A DNA stretch of 64,000 nucleotides from Alphaproteobacteria bacterium (GCA_024280375.1 JAJRQF010000049.1:20406-84405), one strand, 5' to 3'. Positions 28,919 through 37,737 are shown, numbered from the stretch's first letter. Program-made: numbers and translations. Notes: generated by a model not told the origin, from the sequence alone.

Positions 28919-29262
28919 TGAGTTATCCCTTGCGAAAGTGTTAGCGTTCCTTCCCAGACCCTTTGTACATGGCTGGTAAGTGAGAGAAGAAGATCGTGAC
29001 GATAGACGCCGGCGTTATATGTCGCCATCTGACTTGCAGGGACAAATATTTCGAACTGCCCCAAAGCAGCATTAAGAATGGAGATTGAGCCATTTCCCGT
29101 TGAAAGGCTGATCAGAGAATTGCCATCAAGGTTTTCAATATCCATTCTTAGAACTGCACCGGTTAAATCAACGGGTGCATCAAGATCATCTGCAAGTGCA
29201 AAATTTTGTCGAAGCTCCTCATTATTGGCCATTTGAATATTGACTTGGTAAAATGCTGCCAT
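28915..29262 (-). CDS. Small phage baseplate/tail-like protein
   Basis: 115 residues from ATG 29262, which has AAAGGA six bases upstream; the frame is open further to 29367 but without support. The pattern (MAAFYQVNIQMANNEELRQ, DAPVDLTGAVLRMDI, GQFEIFVPA, YRHDLLLS) resembles the small beta-sandwich proteins placed next to tail-fibre genes in prophages (BppU-N/gp10-like fold). ATGA coupling to the collagen/SGNH gene suggests the products interact. Family assignment is by pattern and context only. Confidence 0.65.
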   Translation of the reverse strand: MAAFYQVNIQMANNEELRQNFALADDLDAPVDLTGAVLRMDIENLDGNSLISLSTGNGSISILNAALGQFEIFVPASQMATYNAGVYRHDLLLSLTSHVQRVWEGTLTLSQGITQ

Positions 29263-29690
29263 GATTGGTCCTTTTTCGGTTGAGACGGGCAGTTGGTTGA
29301 GCAGACTGGTTGTTGCCCCGGGGGAAAAGCCAGAACCTTTCAGCCGTTTTAATTGTGTATGCATCAATGACTACGAGTAGACGTTGCAATCCAGAAGCGT
29401 ATGCGCGATTGGACCGAGTGAGCTTTAGGTGTTTTGGGTACCAACTACTTTGGGTGTGTCGTTATCTCCGGTTCATTCCGACAGTTGATTATTGCCTGCC
29501 CAATGGTTGAGGGCAGGGCTGTTTGGTCGTGTTTTCTGTTTGGCCAATAATAAACCTGCCGCCAATTTTGGTCTGGCAAACTCTAGCATCAGCGTGAGAA
29601 GTGGGGATAAGTTTCCTTGATGGGCAAAATAGGCTATGGGACCTAATTGAATTTAAGTCCCAATCCGGCATTATTTACACTAGGATGATA
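29263..29690. other. Intergenic region with one hairpin, no gene seen
   Basis: 428 bp between the divergent phage-like module and a glycosyltransferase gene. It must hold promoters for both directions. A 7-bp stem CCTGCCC/GGGCAGG (29495-29501 and 29511-29517, 9-nt loop) is visible but lacks a T-run. No coding signal was found. Confidence 0.5.
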
Positions 29691-30458
29691 ATGAAAATTT
29701 CACTGGTTACTGCCGTTTATAACAGGCGCGATACAATCGAAGAATCGATTGATAGCGTTCGTATGCAAAGTTATCAAAACATTGAACATGTAATCATCGA
29801 TGGCGCATCGACGGATGGCACATTGGAGCTACTGCTAAAACTGTCTGATAAGCACACCAAATTGGTCAGTGAAAAAGATGATGGTATTTACGATGCCTTG
29901 AACAAGGGCATTGCCCATGCAAGTGGTGACGTCATTGGCCTCATACATTCAGATGATATTTTTGCCCATAACAGGGTTCTTGCAAAAGTAGCCGAAGCAT
30001 TTGCAGATCCGCAAATAGATGCGGTCTATGGTGATCTTCAATATGTTTCCAACGTAGATATAACGCGCATTATTAGACATTGGAAAGCTGGTGAATTCAT
30101 CCCTTCAAAATTACGTAACGGCTGGATGCCGCCTCATCCCACACTTTTTTTACGACGAGAAGTTTTTGAAAAATACGGCTGCTATGACACCGCCTATCGA
30201 ATTGCAGCTGATTATGAGGCAATTCTACGCTGGTTTGGTAAAAGTGAATTCAAAGCCCATTACTTGCCGGAAGTGATGGTGAAAATGCGGGTAGGTGGTG
30301 AAAGCAATAAATCGCTGAGAAAAATTATAGTGAAAAGCCGTGAGGATTATCGCGCCATACGCTCAAATAACATCGGTGGAATTAGAACCCTGATTTGGAA
30401 AAATCTCAGCAAGGTTAAGCAATTTTTGCTCCCAATTCAGGGCGTGTCGGACGATTAA
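29691..30458 (+). CDS. Glycosyltransferase family 2, WcaA-like
   Basis: 255 residues, GT-A fold. Nucleotide-sugar motifs KISLVTAVYNRRDTIEESI, IDGASTDGT and GLIHSDDIF (DxD-type) are typical of colanic-acid-type family 2 transferases, and DGIYDALNKGI is the characteristic WcaA segment. Start ATG 29691 has AGGA 7 nt upstream; the frame extends upstream to 29601 without support. Its last 96 bp overlap the convergent galE gene. Confidence 0.92.
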   Translation: MKISLVTAVYNRRDTIEESIDSVRMQSYQNIEHVIIDGASTDGTLELLLKLSDKHTKLVSEKDDGIYDALNKGIAHASGDVIGLIHSDDIFAHNRVLAKVAEAFADPQIDAVYGDLQYVSNVDITRIIRHWKAGEFIPSKLRNGWMPPHPTLFLRREVFEKYGCYDTAYRIAADYEAILRWFGKSEFKAHYLPEVMVKMRVGGESNKSLRKIIVKSREDYRAIRSNNIGGIRTLIWKNLSKVKQFLLPIQGVSDD

Positions 30459-31388
30459 GTTCAGGTCATTGTAATTGGGCTTCCAATTTAACACTGCACG
30501 TATTTTGGTTGTGTTTGCAACGAGCGCTGCTGGATCCCCATCTCTTCTTTTTGTAAATTCAACCTTAAAATCAACTCCAGAAATTTCCTTTATAGCCTCT
30601 ATTACCTCCAGGACAGAAAAGCCATGGCCGTAACCGCAGTTAAAAATCTGGCTTTGACCTCCTTCTTTTAGATAATTTAGTGCATCATAATGGGCAGAAA
30701 CCAGATCGACAACGTGAATATAGTCACGCACTCCGGTGCCATCTACTGTATCAAAATCATTCCCGAACACACTTAGCTTAGGGCGCAAGCCAAGGCTAAC
30801 CTGACATGCAACCTTAATTAAATGGGTAGCATTTGGAGTCGCCTGGCCAATCTTGTTTTCTGGGTCAGCGCCGGCAACATTGAAATACCTGAGGGCAATA
30901 TATTTGAAATCATGGGCTATCGAGGTATCTCGTAGCATCATTTCTGTCATCAATTTTGAGGAGCCATATGGGGAAATCGGATCTGTTAAATCTGTCTCGC
31001 TAACCATAGGTGATTTTGGCATCCCATAAACTGCTGCGGTCGACGAAAAAATAAAGTTTTTCACTTCTGTATTAATTGCGACTTCAATCAATGATCTGGA
31101 TTTTACTGTGTTATTTTCATAATAACCGAGAGGGTCAACAACGGATTCCGGAACAATAACTGAGCCAGCAAAATGGATGATAGAATCTACGTTATATTGC
31201 TTTATTACTTTTTCTACTAATTCCTGATTTCCGACATCTCCTTTCACAAAAACAGCTTCATTTGGAACTGCCCAAAAATTTCCGGTAGAAAGATTGTCAA
31301 GAACAATAGTCCTATGACCATCATTTAAAAGCTTATGGACCATGTGGCTGCCAATATATCCAGCTCCACCAGTTACCAAAATACTCAT
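30363..31388 (-). CDS. galE: UDP-glucose 4-epimerase
   Basis: Interconverts UDP-glucose and UDP-galactose with bound NAD. 341 residues; N-terminal GGAGYIGSH, SSTAAVYG, catalytic YGSSK and the substrate region NVAGADPENKIGQ are all present. The last about 17 residues (after NWEQKL) run beyond the usual end and overlap the convergent glycosyltransferase gene by 96 bp. Supplies a galactose donor for the polysaccharide locus. Confidence 0.96.
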   Translation of the reverse strand: MSILVTGGAGYIGSHMVHKLLNDGHRTIVLDNLSTGNFWAVPNEAVFVKGDVGNQELVEKVIKQYNVDSIIHFAGSVIVPESVVDPLGYYENNTVKSRSLIEVAINTEVKNFIFSSTAAVYGMPKSPMVSETDLTDPISPYGSSKLMTEMMLRDTSIAHDFKYIALRYFNVAGADPENKIGQATPNATHLIKVACQVSLGLRPKLSVFGNDFDTVDGTGVRDYIHVVDLVSAHYDALNYLKEGGQSQIFNCGYGHGFSVLEVIEAIKEISGVDFKVEFTKRRDGDPAALVANTTKIRAVLNWKPNYNDLNLIVRHALNWEQKLLNLAEIFPNQGSNSTDVI

Positions 31389-31844
31389 TTAGCTTTTATC
31401 CTAAGGGAGGTGAGGGATGGAATCATAAGTAGCATTGAAATCCGCTGGCGATAGATCCATTTAGTCACGCAAGAGTAGTGTTTTTCAATATATGCAAGAT
31501 GATAAACATCAAAATTTGAATCGGTATATACTGGACACTCTAGACAGGTGCTACAAAATATTTTGGAAATGTCGCACGATTGACAGTTTTTGCGAAAGCA
31601 TCCACCAAATATCGAATTAGATCAACCTGTACTGGGAAATTATGGTTGAATTTAAAAAGTTTCAGCAGAGCAGTTCAATCAAGGTGGGCCGGTTACTCTA
31701 ACCAATGCTGAATAAAATGATCAGCCAATATCTTGCTTAATCCAAAATGCAATCACGCCGAAAACCCTAATGACTGATAAAGTTCAGTAAGTTGGCAAGT
31801 TAAAATAGACCCCGAAGGTCCACATGTAATCCTACTTGGCAGCG
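31389..31844. other. 456-bp non-coding gap, nothing recognised
   Basis: Between cysC and galE, both on the minus strand. AT-rich with stops in all frames. It should carry the galE promoter. A short stretch near 31800-31820 resembles insertion-sequence ends in composition but is too short to assign. Confidence 0.5.
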
Positions 31845-32855
31845 CTAAATAAACTTACCCTGTTTAAGATAATCAAGAACCTGATCTGCCAATATCTCCG
31901 GTTCTTCTTTGCCCCCATTTAGAATAATGTCGGCACGCTCTGGAATTTCATAAGGCGAATCCAGACCGGTAAAGTTCTTGATTTCTCCCCGGCGAGCTTT
32001 TCTATACAAACCCTTTGGGTCGCGCTTCTCGCAAATCTCCAACGGCGTATTCACATAAATTTCGCTGAATTCTTCATCTTTGAAGAGATCGCGCGCCATT
32101 CGGCGCTCCGTGGTGAAGGGAGAAATAAACGAAACAATCACGATCAACCCCGCATCGACAAACAGCCGGGCGGTCTCTGAAATCCTTCGAATGTTTTCGA
32201 CCCGATCGGCATCAGTAAAACCAAGATCCCGGCACAAACCGTGACGGACATTGTCACCATCAAGTAAATAGGTGTGGTGGCCCAACGCGTGCAGTTTTTT
32301 TTCAAGTAAGCTGGCAATCGTAGATTTTCCGGAGCCGGAAAGGCCGGTAAACCAGAGCACATAAGGTTTCTGTTGCTTGGCGACCGCACGTGCGGCTTGA
32401 TCAATCTCGACTTCCTGCCAGCGAATATTAGTTGCGCGTCTTAAGCCAAACTGAATGAGGCCAGTAGCAACTTTTTTGCCAGTTAGGCTGTCCAGCAATG
32501 AAAATGTACCCAGATTGCGATCAGCGCTGGCAGGTGCATAATCAATCGAATGGTCAAGCTCAATATTGCAATACCCAATTTCAAGATGATTAAGGGTAGA
32601 GGCAGCAATTTGTCTTTTGTTCTCAGGGTCAAGCCGAAATTTTAGCGAGCTCACCGAGCAGTTAATTCTGGTCCCTGGGGAAATGAATGCATAGCTCCGA
32701 CCTGGCAGCAAAGGTTCTGTTCCTTGCCAAACCAGATATACGGCAAATTGATCTGAATGCCATTTCTGATCTTTGACATCATCCAGCTTTGGATTACTGC
32801 GGATTTCTCGCGCGGCAATTTCAACAAGTTGATCAATATTCAGGCGAGCCATCAT
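31845..32855 (-). CDS. cysC: Adenylyl-sulfate kinase with N-terminal CysN C-terminal-like domain
   Basis: Phosphorylates APS to PAPS. The C-terminal about 190 residues are a complete APS kinase: P-loop GLSGSGKST, YLLDGDNVRHGL, ENIRRI, SFISPF. The N-terminal about 145 residues are not kinase; they match the last domain of CysN (ATP sulfurylase GTPase subunit): EPLLPGRSYAF, STLNHLEIGYC, DRNLGTFSLLD, then the linker FGLRRATNIRWQ that joins the two halves in NodQ/CysNC fusions. The GTPase domain itself is absent. Starts ATG 32855 or 32852; overlaps the cysQ stop by 4 bp. It may be a reduced NodQ or a stable architecture. Confidence 0.92.
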   Translation of the reverse strand: MMARLNIDQLVEIAAREIRSNPKLDDVKDQKWHSDQFAVYLVWQGTEPLLPGRSYAFISPGTRINCSVSSLKFRLDPENKRQIAASTLNHLEIGYCNIELDHSIDYAPASADRNLGTFSLLDSLTGKKVATGLIQFGLRRATNIRWQEVEIDQAARAVAKQQKPYVLWFTGLSGSGKSTIASLLEKKLHALGHHTYLLDGDNVRHGLCRDLGFTDADRVENIRRISETARLFVDAGLIVIVSFISPFTTERRMARDLFKDEEFSEIYVNTPLEICEKRDPKGLYRKARRGEIKNFTGLDSPYEIPERADIILNGGKEEPEILADQVLDYLKQGKFI

Positions 32856-33664
32856 AGTCCCCCGGCATTGTTGTTTTTCAGGCCAAAAGCGATAAACGCC
32901 GAATTTGTAAAATTCTCGCCAGACTTACCATAACACAACGGCTTGCCATTTGGTGTATCAACGCGGCCACCGGCAGCCAGCAAGATTGCATGGCCCGCAG
33001 CCGTATCCCACTCCATTGTAGGTGCAAAACGTGGGTAAATATCAGCAACTCCTTCCGCCAGTTTGCAAAATTTGAGCGATGAGCCTGCACTTAAAGTCGA
33101 GTTGATGTGAAAATTACTCAAATATTCCATGGTTTCATTATTCATGTGAGATCGACTAACGATAACATTCAGACCACGCTCCCTTGGAACCGCTGCGTGA
33201 ATTTCCTCCAGTTTGAGCGTTTCAATACTGGAGAACATGTCATTTATTCCAAGATTGGCTTTAACGGCTCGGGTGGAAGAAAGTGTTACATATAGCACCG
33301 ACAAGGCCGGGGCATAGATAATGCCAAACACTGGAATACCATTTTCTATCAGTGCAATATTGACGGTAAACTCATCATTTTTTTGAACGAACTCTTTCGT
33401 GCCATCAAGCGGATCGACCAAAAAGAAACGATCACCAACTTCCGGGATATCACCTCCGCTTGCAGCCTCCTCTGCGACCACGGGTATGTTTGGAACATGC
33501 AGTTTCAAATCGGCCAGAATAATATTCTCTGCCAATTTGTCCGCGTCTGTAACCGGGCTTGAATCAGACTTATAATCCACATCAAAATCATGTTCGTAGA
33601 TACTCATTATTACCTGTCCTGCTCTTTGGCAGGTAGCAATCAGCTTTGTCGCCAATGCAGTCAT
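32852..33664 (-). CDS. cysQ: 3'(2'),5'-bisphosphate nucleotidase
   Basis: Removes the 3'-phosphate of PAP formed by sulfotransferases or PAPS reductase. About 270 residues of the inositol monophosphatase fold: SPVTDADKLAE, VAEEAASGG, the metal motif FFLVDPLDGTKEF and EWDTAAGHAIL. The frame is open to 33772, but homologues begin at MTALATKL, so ATG 33664 is chosen; the longer form would overlap the next gene. Coupled to cysC by a 4-bp overlap, making a PAPS-making and PAP-clearing pair. Confidence 0.94.
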   Translation of the reverse strand: MTALATKLIATCQRAGQVIMSIYEHDFDVDYKSDSSPVTDADKLAENIILADLKLHVPNIPVVAEEAASGGDIPEVGDRFFLVDPLDGTKEFVQKNDEFTVNIALIENGIPVFGIIYAPALSVLYVTLSSTRAVKANLGINDMFSSIETLKLEEIHAAVPRERGLNVIVSRSHMNNETMEYLSNFHINSTLSAGSSLKFCKLAEGVADIYPRFAPTMEWDTAAGHAILLAAGGRVDTPNGKPLCYGKSGENFTNSAFIAFGLKNNNAGGL

Positions 33665-33749
33665 GTTTAAGTCATTCAATGATTTATTCCTCAGAAATAC
33701 CGCTCTATCGTTGGCCAAATTACTAAATATGGTGAGATGACCGATCGCC

Positions 33750-34916
33750 TCATTGCCGTTTTTCAGAAACATTCAATTCACCGCGTTCACTTAAAAGGAT
33801 GGCTGAAAGCGTACCAAATACAACGGCAATTGCCATCGTTCTCAAGGGGTAATCGATGATAGAGTGAAGAAGTACGGCAAATAGGGAAATGCATATATAT
33901 TGAGTAAATTGGTTGCGAAACATGTTTCTGATTATCAAAATGAGATAAAGCAGAGCTACCGGAATAAATATCAGTCCGAGTTCCAGCAACAGTTGTAGAT
34001 AATCATTGTGAGCTTGATTGGCATAAACATACCGAACATCGTTTGTCGCTTCAAACATCGGATAAACCAGAATAAAACTACCCAGGCCAGTTCCGGTATT
34101 AATATGTTGCTGAATAGCAATCCAGGTCGTGGCGAATATTACCTGGCGATAATCACCCTCAAGAATTGATTGGGTATCCAAGAAATTAGTCCCAACAATT
34201 ATCAGCAAAATTATCACCGTTAGTCCAACAAATTTTTTCCCAATGGAAATTTGATCGAGCAATATCCAGATATATGAAAACAATGCCAGTGAAACGGCAA
34301 TTGCCATTCCGGCTCTGGAGCCGATGCTGAATTGAAATAGCACAATCAACCCAACAATTAGGAAATATGCCAGAGGTCGCCATGTTTCCACCAACACGCG
34401 CCAGGCAACAAGTGGAATCACCATATAGACCAGGCTTGAAAAGTGGTTCTCATTGGCAAAAACACCGGACCAAATATCAAATGGGAGTACACCGCTGATC
34501 TTGACTTTGGAGCCATAGGACAGCTGAATTACGCCAATTAGAAGATTAATTGCAAACCCCAAAAAGATGAATTTGATCAGGCGTTTATGTTGCAAGGTGT
34601 TCATTCGAGCAACGAACAATGAGATGCCCAATATGCTAAGAGTAAACAGGCTGGCTTCTAAGCTTCTCGATGGTGAGATGCTCCACAAATTCCATTGAGA
34701 GATTTGATCAGAATATTGAGGAAAGCCCTTATCGCTGCCAAACGGAACAAATTGCAAAAGCAGAATGGCAATGATCAAAACAACGAGCGCGCGTGAATAT
34801 ACACCAAGGCGGTTGTTGAATAAATTGACCAGACCTACAAAAACCAATGGGAGCATGATCAATTGCAGCAAGTGGTCACTCCACAGACCTTGATTGGTGC
34901 CACCACCTAAAATCAA
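33750..34916 (-). CDS. O-antigen ligase family membrane protein, start uncertain
   Basis: About 388 residues from TTG 34916, with 10 or more membrane segments; the Wzy_C motif region YANQAHNDYLQLLLELG carries the conserved His. The reading frame stays open upstream to the stop of the neighbouring gene, and that stretch (NYAGIAVLLSLILGGGT) looks like the real first membrane helix, yet it has no ATG, GTG or TTG before 34916. A rare start (for example ATC at about 34977 with GGAG upstream) or readthrough is possible. Paralogue in function of the protein at 25815. Confidence 0.84.
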   Translation of the reverse strand: MILGGGTNQGLWSDHLLQLIMLPLVFVGLVNLFNNRLGVYSRALVVLIIAILLLQFVPFGSDKGFPQYSDQISQWNLWSISPSRSLEASLFTLSILGISLFVARMNTLQHKRLIKFIFLGFAINLLIGVIQLSYGSKVKISGVLPFDIWSGVFANENHFSSLVYMVIPLVAWRVLVETWRPLAYFLIVGLIVLFQFSIGSRAGMAIAVSLALFSYIWILLDQISIGKKFVGLTVIILLIIVGTNFLDTQSILEGDYRQVIFATTWIAIQQHINTGTGLGSFILVYPMFEATNDVRYVYANQAHNDYLQLLLELGLIFIPVALLYLILIIRNMFRNQFTQYICISLFAVLLHSIIDYPLRTMAIAVVFGTLSAILLSERGELNVSEKRQ

Positions 34917-34979
34917 ACTTAGCAGAACCGCTATTCCGGCATAATTAAATTGAATATTGGAAACTCTATTATTGATGTT

Positions 34980-36257
34980 TCATACTCCGTCCAGACTGAT
35001 CGATATATTGTGCAACAGCAGCGTGCCCGAATATCTGTTTCTCCAACTCTCTACAAAATTGTCATTGGAAATTTTAAGCTGCTGAAGTTCACAATCTGAA
35101 GCAGGAACCTCGAATTTGATTTCAAATTGCCTTTTCTCATTATTACCAGGTTCGAATGAGAATGAAGCCAAAGGTTTATTCTTATTGCTGCATTCAACTT
35201 GAAACTTAATAGGTTTATTCGTTTTCAACGCCTGAGTTGAATAGCTCAGTTTCAAGGTGAATTTAGAAGGGGGTAATATTATTCTTTGCAGGACTTTCGA
35301 AAATCTGACTGGTGAGTCCAAAAATCTGAGAACAAATACATTTTCAAATTTTTGCGCTGAATTGCTACCGCTACGAATTTTTCGAATTTCAGCGTTCATT
35401 CCAGCCTGGTTGGGTATTTGCCAGTCAAATATGTTTCCAGATGGGCTGAGGTCAAAATTTCCATTGAAAATATATCCGGAATGGAGTTTTTGGTCTGAAT
35501 TGAGCGTTAGTAAAAACAACCTGTATGCGCTCAGATATTCCTTAAACTTGATCAGCCTTATCGAGATTCTGTTGATTGATAATTGTAAATCATCAATCCC
35601 CTGCGCGTGCCAATCGCGTATCAATTTCCGCGCAATTGCAACAGATTTCACGTCTTTATTCAGGCTGTCAACAAGGCGATATCGCGCAATCGGGCTTAAT
35701 GAAAACAACTTTAGAGCTTCGTCATAGGCGTCTTTGTGGCGCAGCAACTCATACATATATGGTGTCACGTCGCCCCATTTTAATGGCCACCGGCGAAGAA
35801 TAATATCAGCTTGCGAAACCGCTTTGACAAATTTTGCCGTCGACAAATTAAAAAAGAAACGCCGTTGCAGTGCGTGGATTTCTGTTGGCAATAATTTCAG
35901 GGCATGTACATATTTTCTTTGTGCGTCAGCAATTTTGTTTTGACGCTCTTCAGCCACGCCCAGCAAACTAAATAATCTGGCATCTATGGGATCAAATTTT
36001 ATCCCTTGAATGGCCAGTTCTTTAAGCTTGCTGGTTTCTGCATCATTGGTTGTTTCGGAAAACTGGTTAGTCAGTTTGTATAATCTTGCCGGCGTGTTCA
36101 ACGGATTTAGCGCAATCGCCAAATCAGGATTGAGCGTTGTTGCAAAATTGCTGGCTGCAGACAAAATTACAATTATGGAAACGCAGATCGCAAATAATGT
36201 CATCACCAGCTGAACAACAGGGTTTTGCCTTGTCTTACGCGAAGAACTCTGCGTCAT
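34980..36257 (-). CDS. Membrane-anchored TPR protein with C-terminal beta-sandwich
   Basis: Not recognised as a named protein. 425 residues: one N-terminal membrane helix (VMTLFAICVSIIVILSAAS), then helical TPR-like repeats from about 50 to 230 (AEERQNKIADAQRKYVHAL and similar), then from about 265 a beta-rich domain (FNGNFDLSPSGNIFDWQIP) resembling carbohydrate-binding jelly rolls. Topology puts the bulk in the periplasm. It immediately precedes an O-antigen-ligase-type gene; pairs of this kind occur in alphaproteobacterial polysaccharide loci, so a helper role in polymerisation is plausible. Starts after 240 bp of upstream sequence from tRNA-Lys. Confidence 0.75.
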   Translation of the reverse strand: MTQSSSRKTRQNPVVQLVMTLFAICVSIIVILSAASNFATTLNPDLAIALNPLNTPARLYKLTNQFSETTNDAETSKLKELAIQGIKFDPIDARLFSLLGVAEERQNKIADAQRKYVHALKLLPTEIHALQRRFFFNLSTAKFVKAVSQADIILRRWPLKWGDVTPYMYELLRHKDAYDEALKLFSLSPIARYRLVDSLNKDVKSVAIARKLIRDWHAQGIDDLQLSINRISIRLIKFKEYLSAYRLFLLTLNSDQKLHSGYIFNGNFDLSPSGNIFDWQIPNQAGMNAEIRKIRSGSNSAQKFENVFVLRFLDSPVRFSKVLQRIILPPSKFTLKLSYSTQALKTNKPIKFQVECSNKNKPLASFSFEPGNNEKRQFEIKFEVPASDCELQQLKISNDNFVESWRNRYSGTLLLHNISISLDGV

Positions 36258-36497
36258 TGAATTTATTCGCCTGATACTATTAAGCCATTCCTATCAACAC
36301 ACATATTACACCGCGTAAATTGTCATGTATAGGTGGAAATCAGTTTGTAGGCTGGTCATATTTGACCAATATAGGGTAGCGATTTTGGGTGAAGTTTCCG
36401 CTTCTTGAGTCTTGGATAACTCAAATGACCGCGCAAATTACCAAACAGAAATATAGTACGTGTCGCCAATGTATTGGAAAAAATTTTGAATATGAAT

Positions 36498-36573
36498 GGT
36501 GAGCCCGTCCGGGTTCGAACCGGAGACATCCTGATTAAAAGTCAAGCGCTCTACCAACTGAGCTACGGGCTCC
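36498..36573 (-). tRNA. tRNA-Lys (anticodon UUU), CCA encoded
   Basis: On the minus strand the acceptor GAGCCCG (36573-36567) pairs with CGGGCTC (36508-36502); the D arm GCTCAGTTGGTAGAGC, anticodon loop CTTTTAA and T arm GGTTCGAACC are intact, and CCA is encoded at 36500-36498. No mobile element lies at either side. Confidence 0.97.
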
Positions 36574-36933
36574 TCTGACATGATGATTCACCTGTCGAGG
36601 TTGGGCGGAAAATAGGGATGTGCCCCCTTGCGGTCAAGTGCCTTGCGAGGTTTATTTTTAGAAGCCTGGTTAATTACCTTTAATCAGTAATTTATATATA
36701 AACATCAAAGGGTTTCCTCAGCATATCGTGCGGAATTTACTGAAAATTACCCTATAGGGCCGCGTCGATTTGGTGAATTGCCAAACCTATTGATGATGAA
36801 GTTTAATTTGAGAATAAATTTTATGACGCGATATTGATCAGGAATGATTGCAATTGGCCGTCATTGTAACGTATTTGAAAGTCAATTACATCGATCTTTG
36901 CAACTACCGAATATCCAACATCCTGAGGGTAAA
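36574..36933. other. Upstream region of ccdA, nothing recognised
   Basis: 360 bp between tRNA-Lys and ccdA, AT-rich. It should hold promoters for both. No inverted repeat or coding signal stands out; an in-frame extension of ccdA to 36844 is not supported. Confidence 0.45.
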
Positions 36934-37737
36934 ATGGCCGGCAATATTGAACTCTATTCTGCACTTTTTGCAGGCATTCTTTCCTTCGTATCACCGTGTG
37001 TTTTACCCCTTGTGCCGCCTTATCTATGTTATCTCGCAGGTGTTTCGCTTGATCAACTAACAGATGATACCGCGAACATAGATGCAGCAGAGCGGTCTCG
37101 CGTGCAAAAACGGGTGTTTATCAATGCAATTTTGTTTGTATTGGGTTTTTCGACTGTTTTCGTAAGCCTTGGTGCTGGTGCATCAACAATCGGCTCGTTT
37201 GTACGCTCATATCTCGATGTTTTAAGCACGATTGCCGGTCTGGCAATAATTCTGATGGGTATGCATTTCCTGGGAATATTGAAAATTGGAATGCTGTATC
37301 GCGAATTGCGCTTTCAAACCGGGGGTACAGCACCTGCTGTATCAGGCGGAGATAGCGGCGGCTTTGGCGCATCGGTTACCGGGTCCGGTGGCGGCTCCTA
37401 CATCATGGGCCTGGCATTTGCTTTTGGTTGGACCCCATGCATTGGACCAATTCTTGGTGCAATTCTCGCGGTGGCCGGCTCACAAGACAGTGTAGGGCAG
37501 GGCGCGTTTCTGCTTGCTGTTTATTCGCTTGGTTTGGGAATACCATTTTTACTCGCCGCTTTTTTCGTAAAGCCCTTTATGAAATTTCTTGCCCGGTTTC
37601 GTCGTCATTTGGGAATGGTCGAAAAGGCAATGGGCGTATTACTGATCATTACCGGAATATTGTTTCTTACCGGCGGCATGCAGACCATGTCCTTCTGGTT
37701 GCTTGAAAAATTTCCATTCCTTGTGGCCTATAGCTAA
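36934..37737 (+). CDS. ccdA: Cytochrome c biogenesis protein CcdA
   Basis: Inner-membrane thiol transporter that moves reducing power from thioredoxin to the periplasm for cytochrome c maturation. About 267 residues and six membrane segments. The two redox cysteines are in FVSPCVLPLVPP and FGWTPCIGPILG. A glycine-rich cytoplasmic loop (SGGDSGGFGASVTGSGGGS) lies before the second Cys. ATG 36934 follows GAGGG by 4 nt. Its stop codon touches the first unit of the 82-bp array. Confidence 0.94.
   Translation: MAGNIELYSALFAGILSFVSPCVLPLVPPYLCYLAGVSLDQLTDDTANIDAAERSRVQKRVFINAILFVLGFSTVFVSLGAGASTIGSFVRSYLDVLSTIAGLAIILMGMHFLGILKIGMLYRELRFQTGGTAPAVSGGDSGGFGASVTGSGGGSYIMGLAFAFGWTPCIGPILGAILAVAGSQDSVGQGAFLLAVYSLGLGIPFLLAAFFVKPFMKFLARFRRHLGMVEKAMGVLLIITGILFLTGGMQTMSFWLLEKFPFLVAYS

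Noticed and set aside
27173..29262. A prophage or complete tailocin
   Set aside because: Only two phage-like genes are present; there is no capsid, terminase, sheath, tube, lysis or integrase gene nearby.
29495..29517. Hairpin CCTGCCC/GGGCAGG as a terminator
   Set aside because: It lies upstream of the glycosyltransferase gene and of the divergent phage-like module, with no gene to terminate and no T-run.
31795..31830. Possible insertion-sequence end (TTAAAATAGACCCC)
   Set aside because: No matching second end, target duplication or transposase remnant was found; too short to support.
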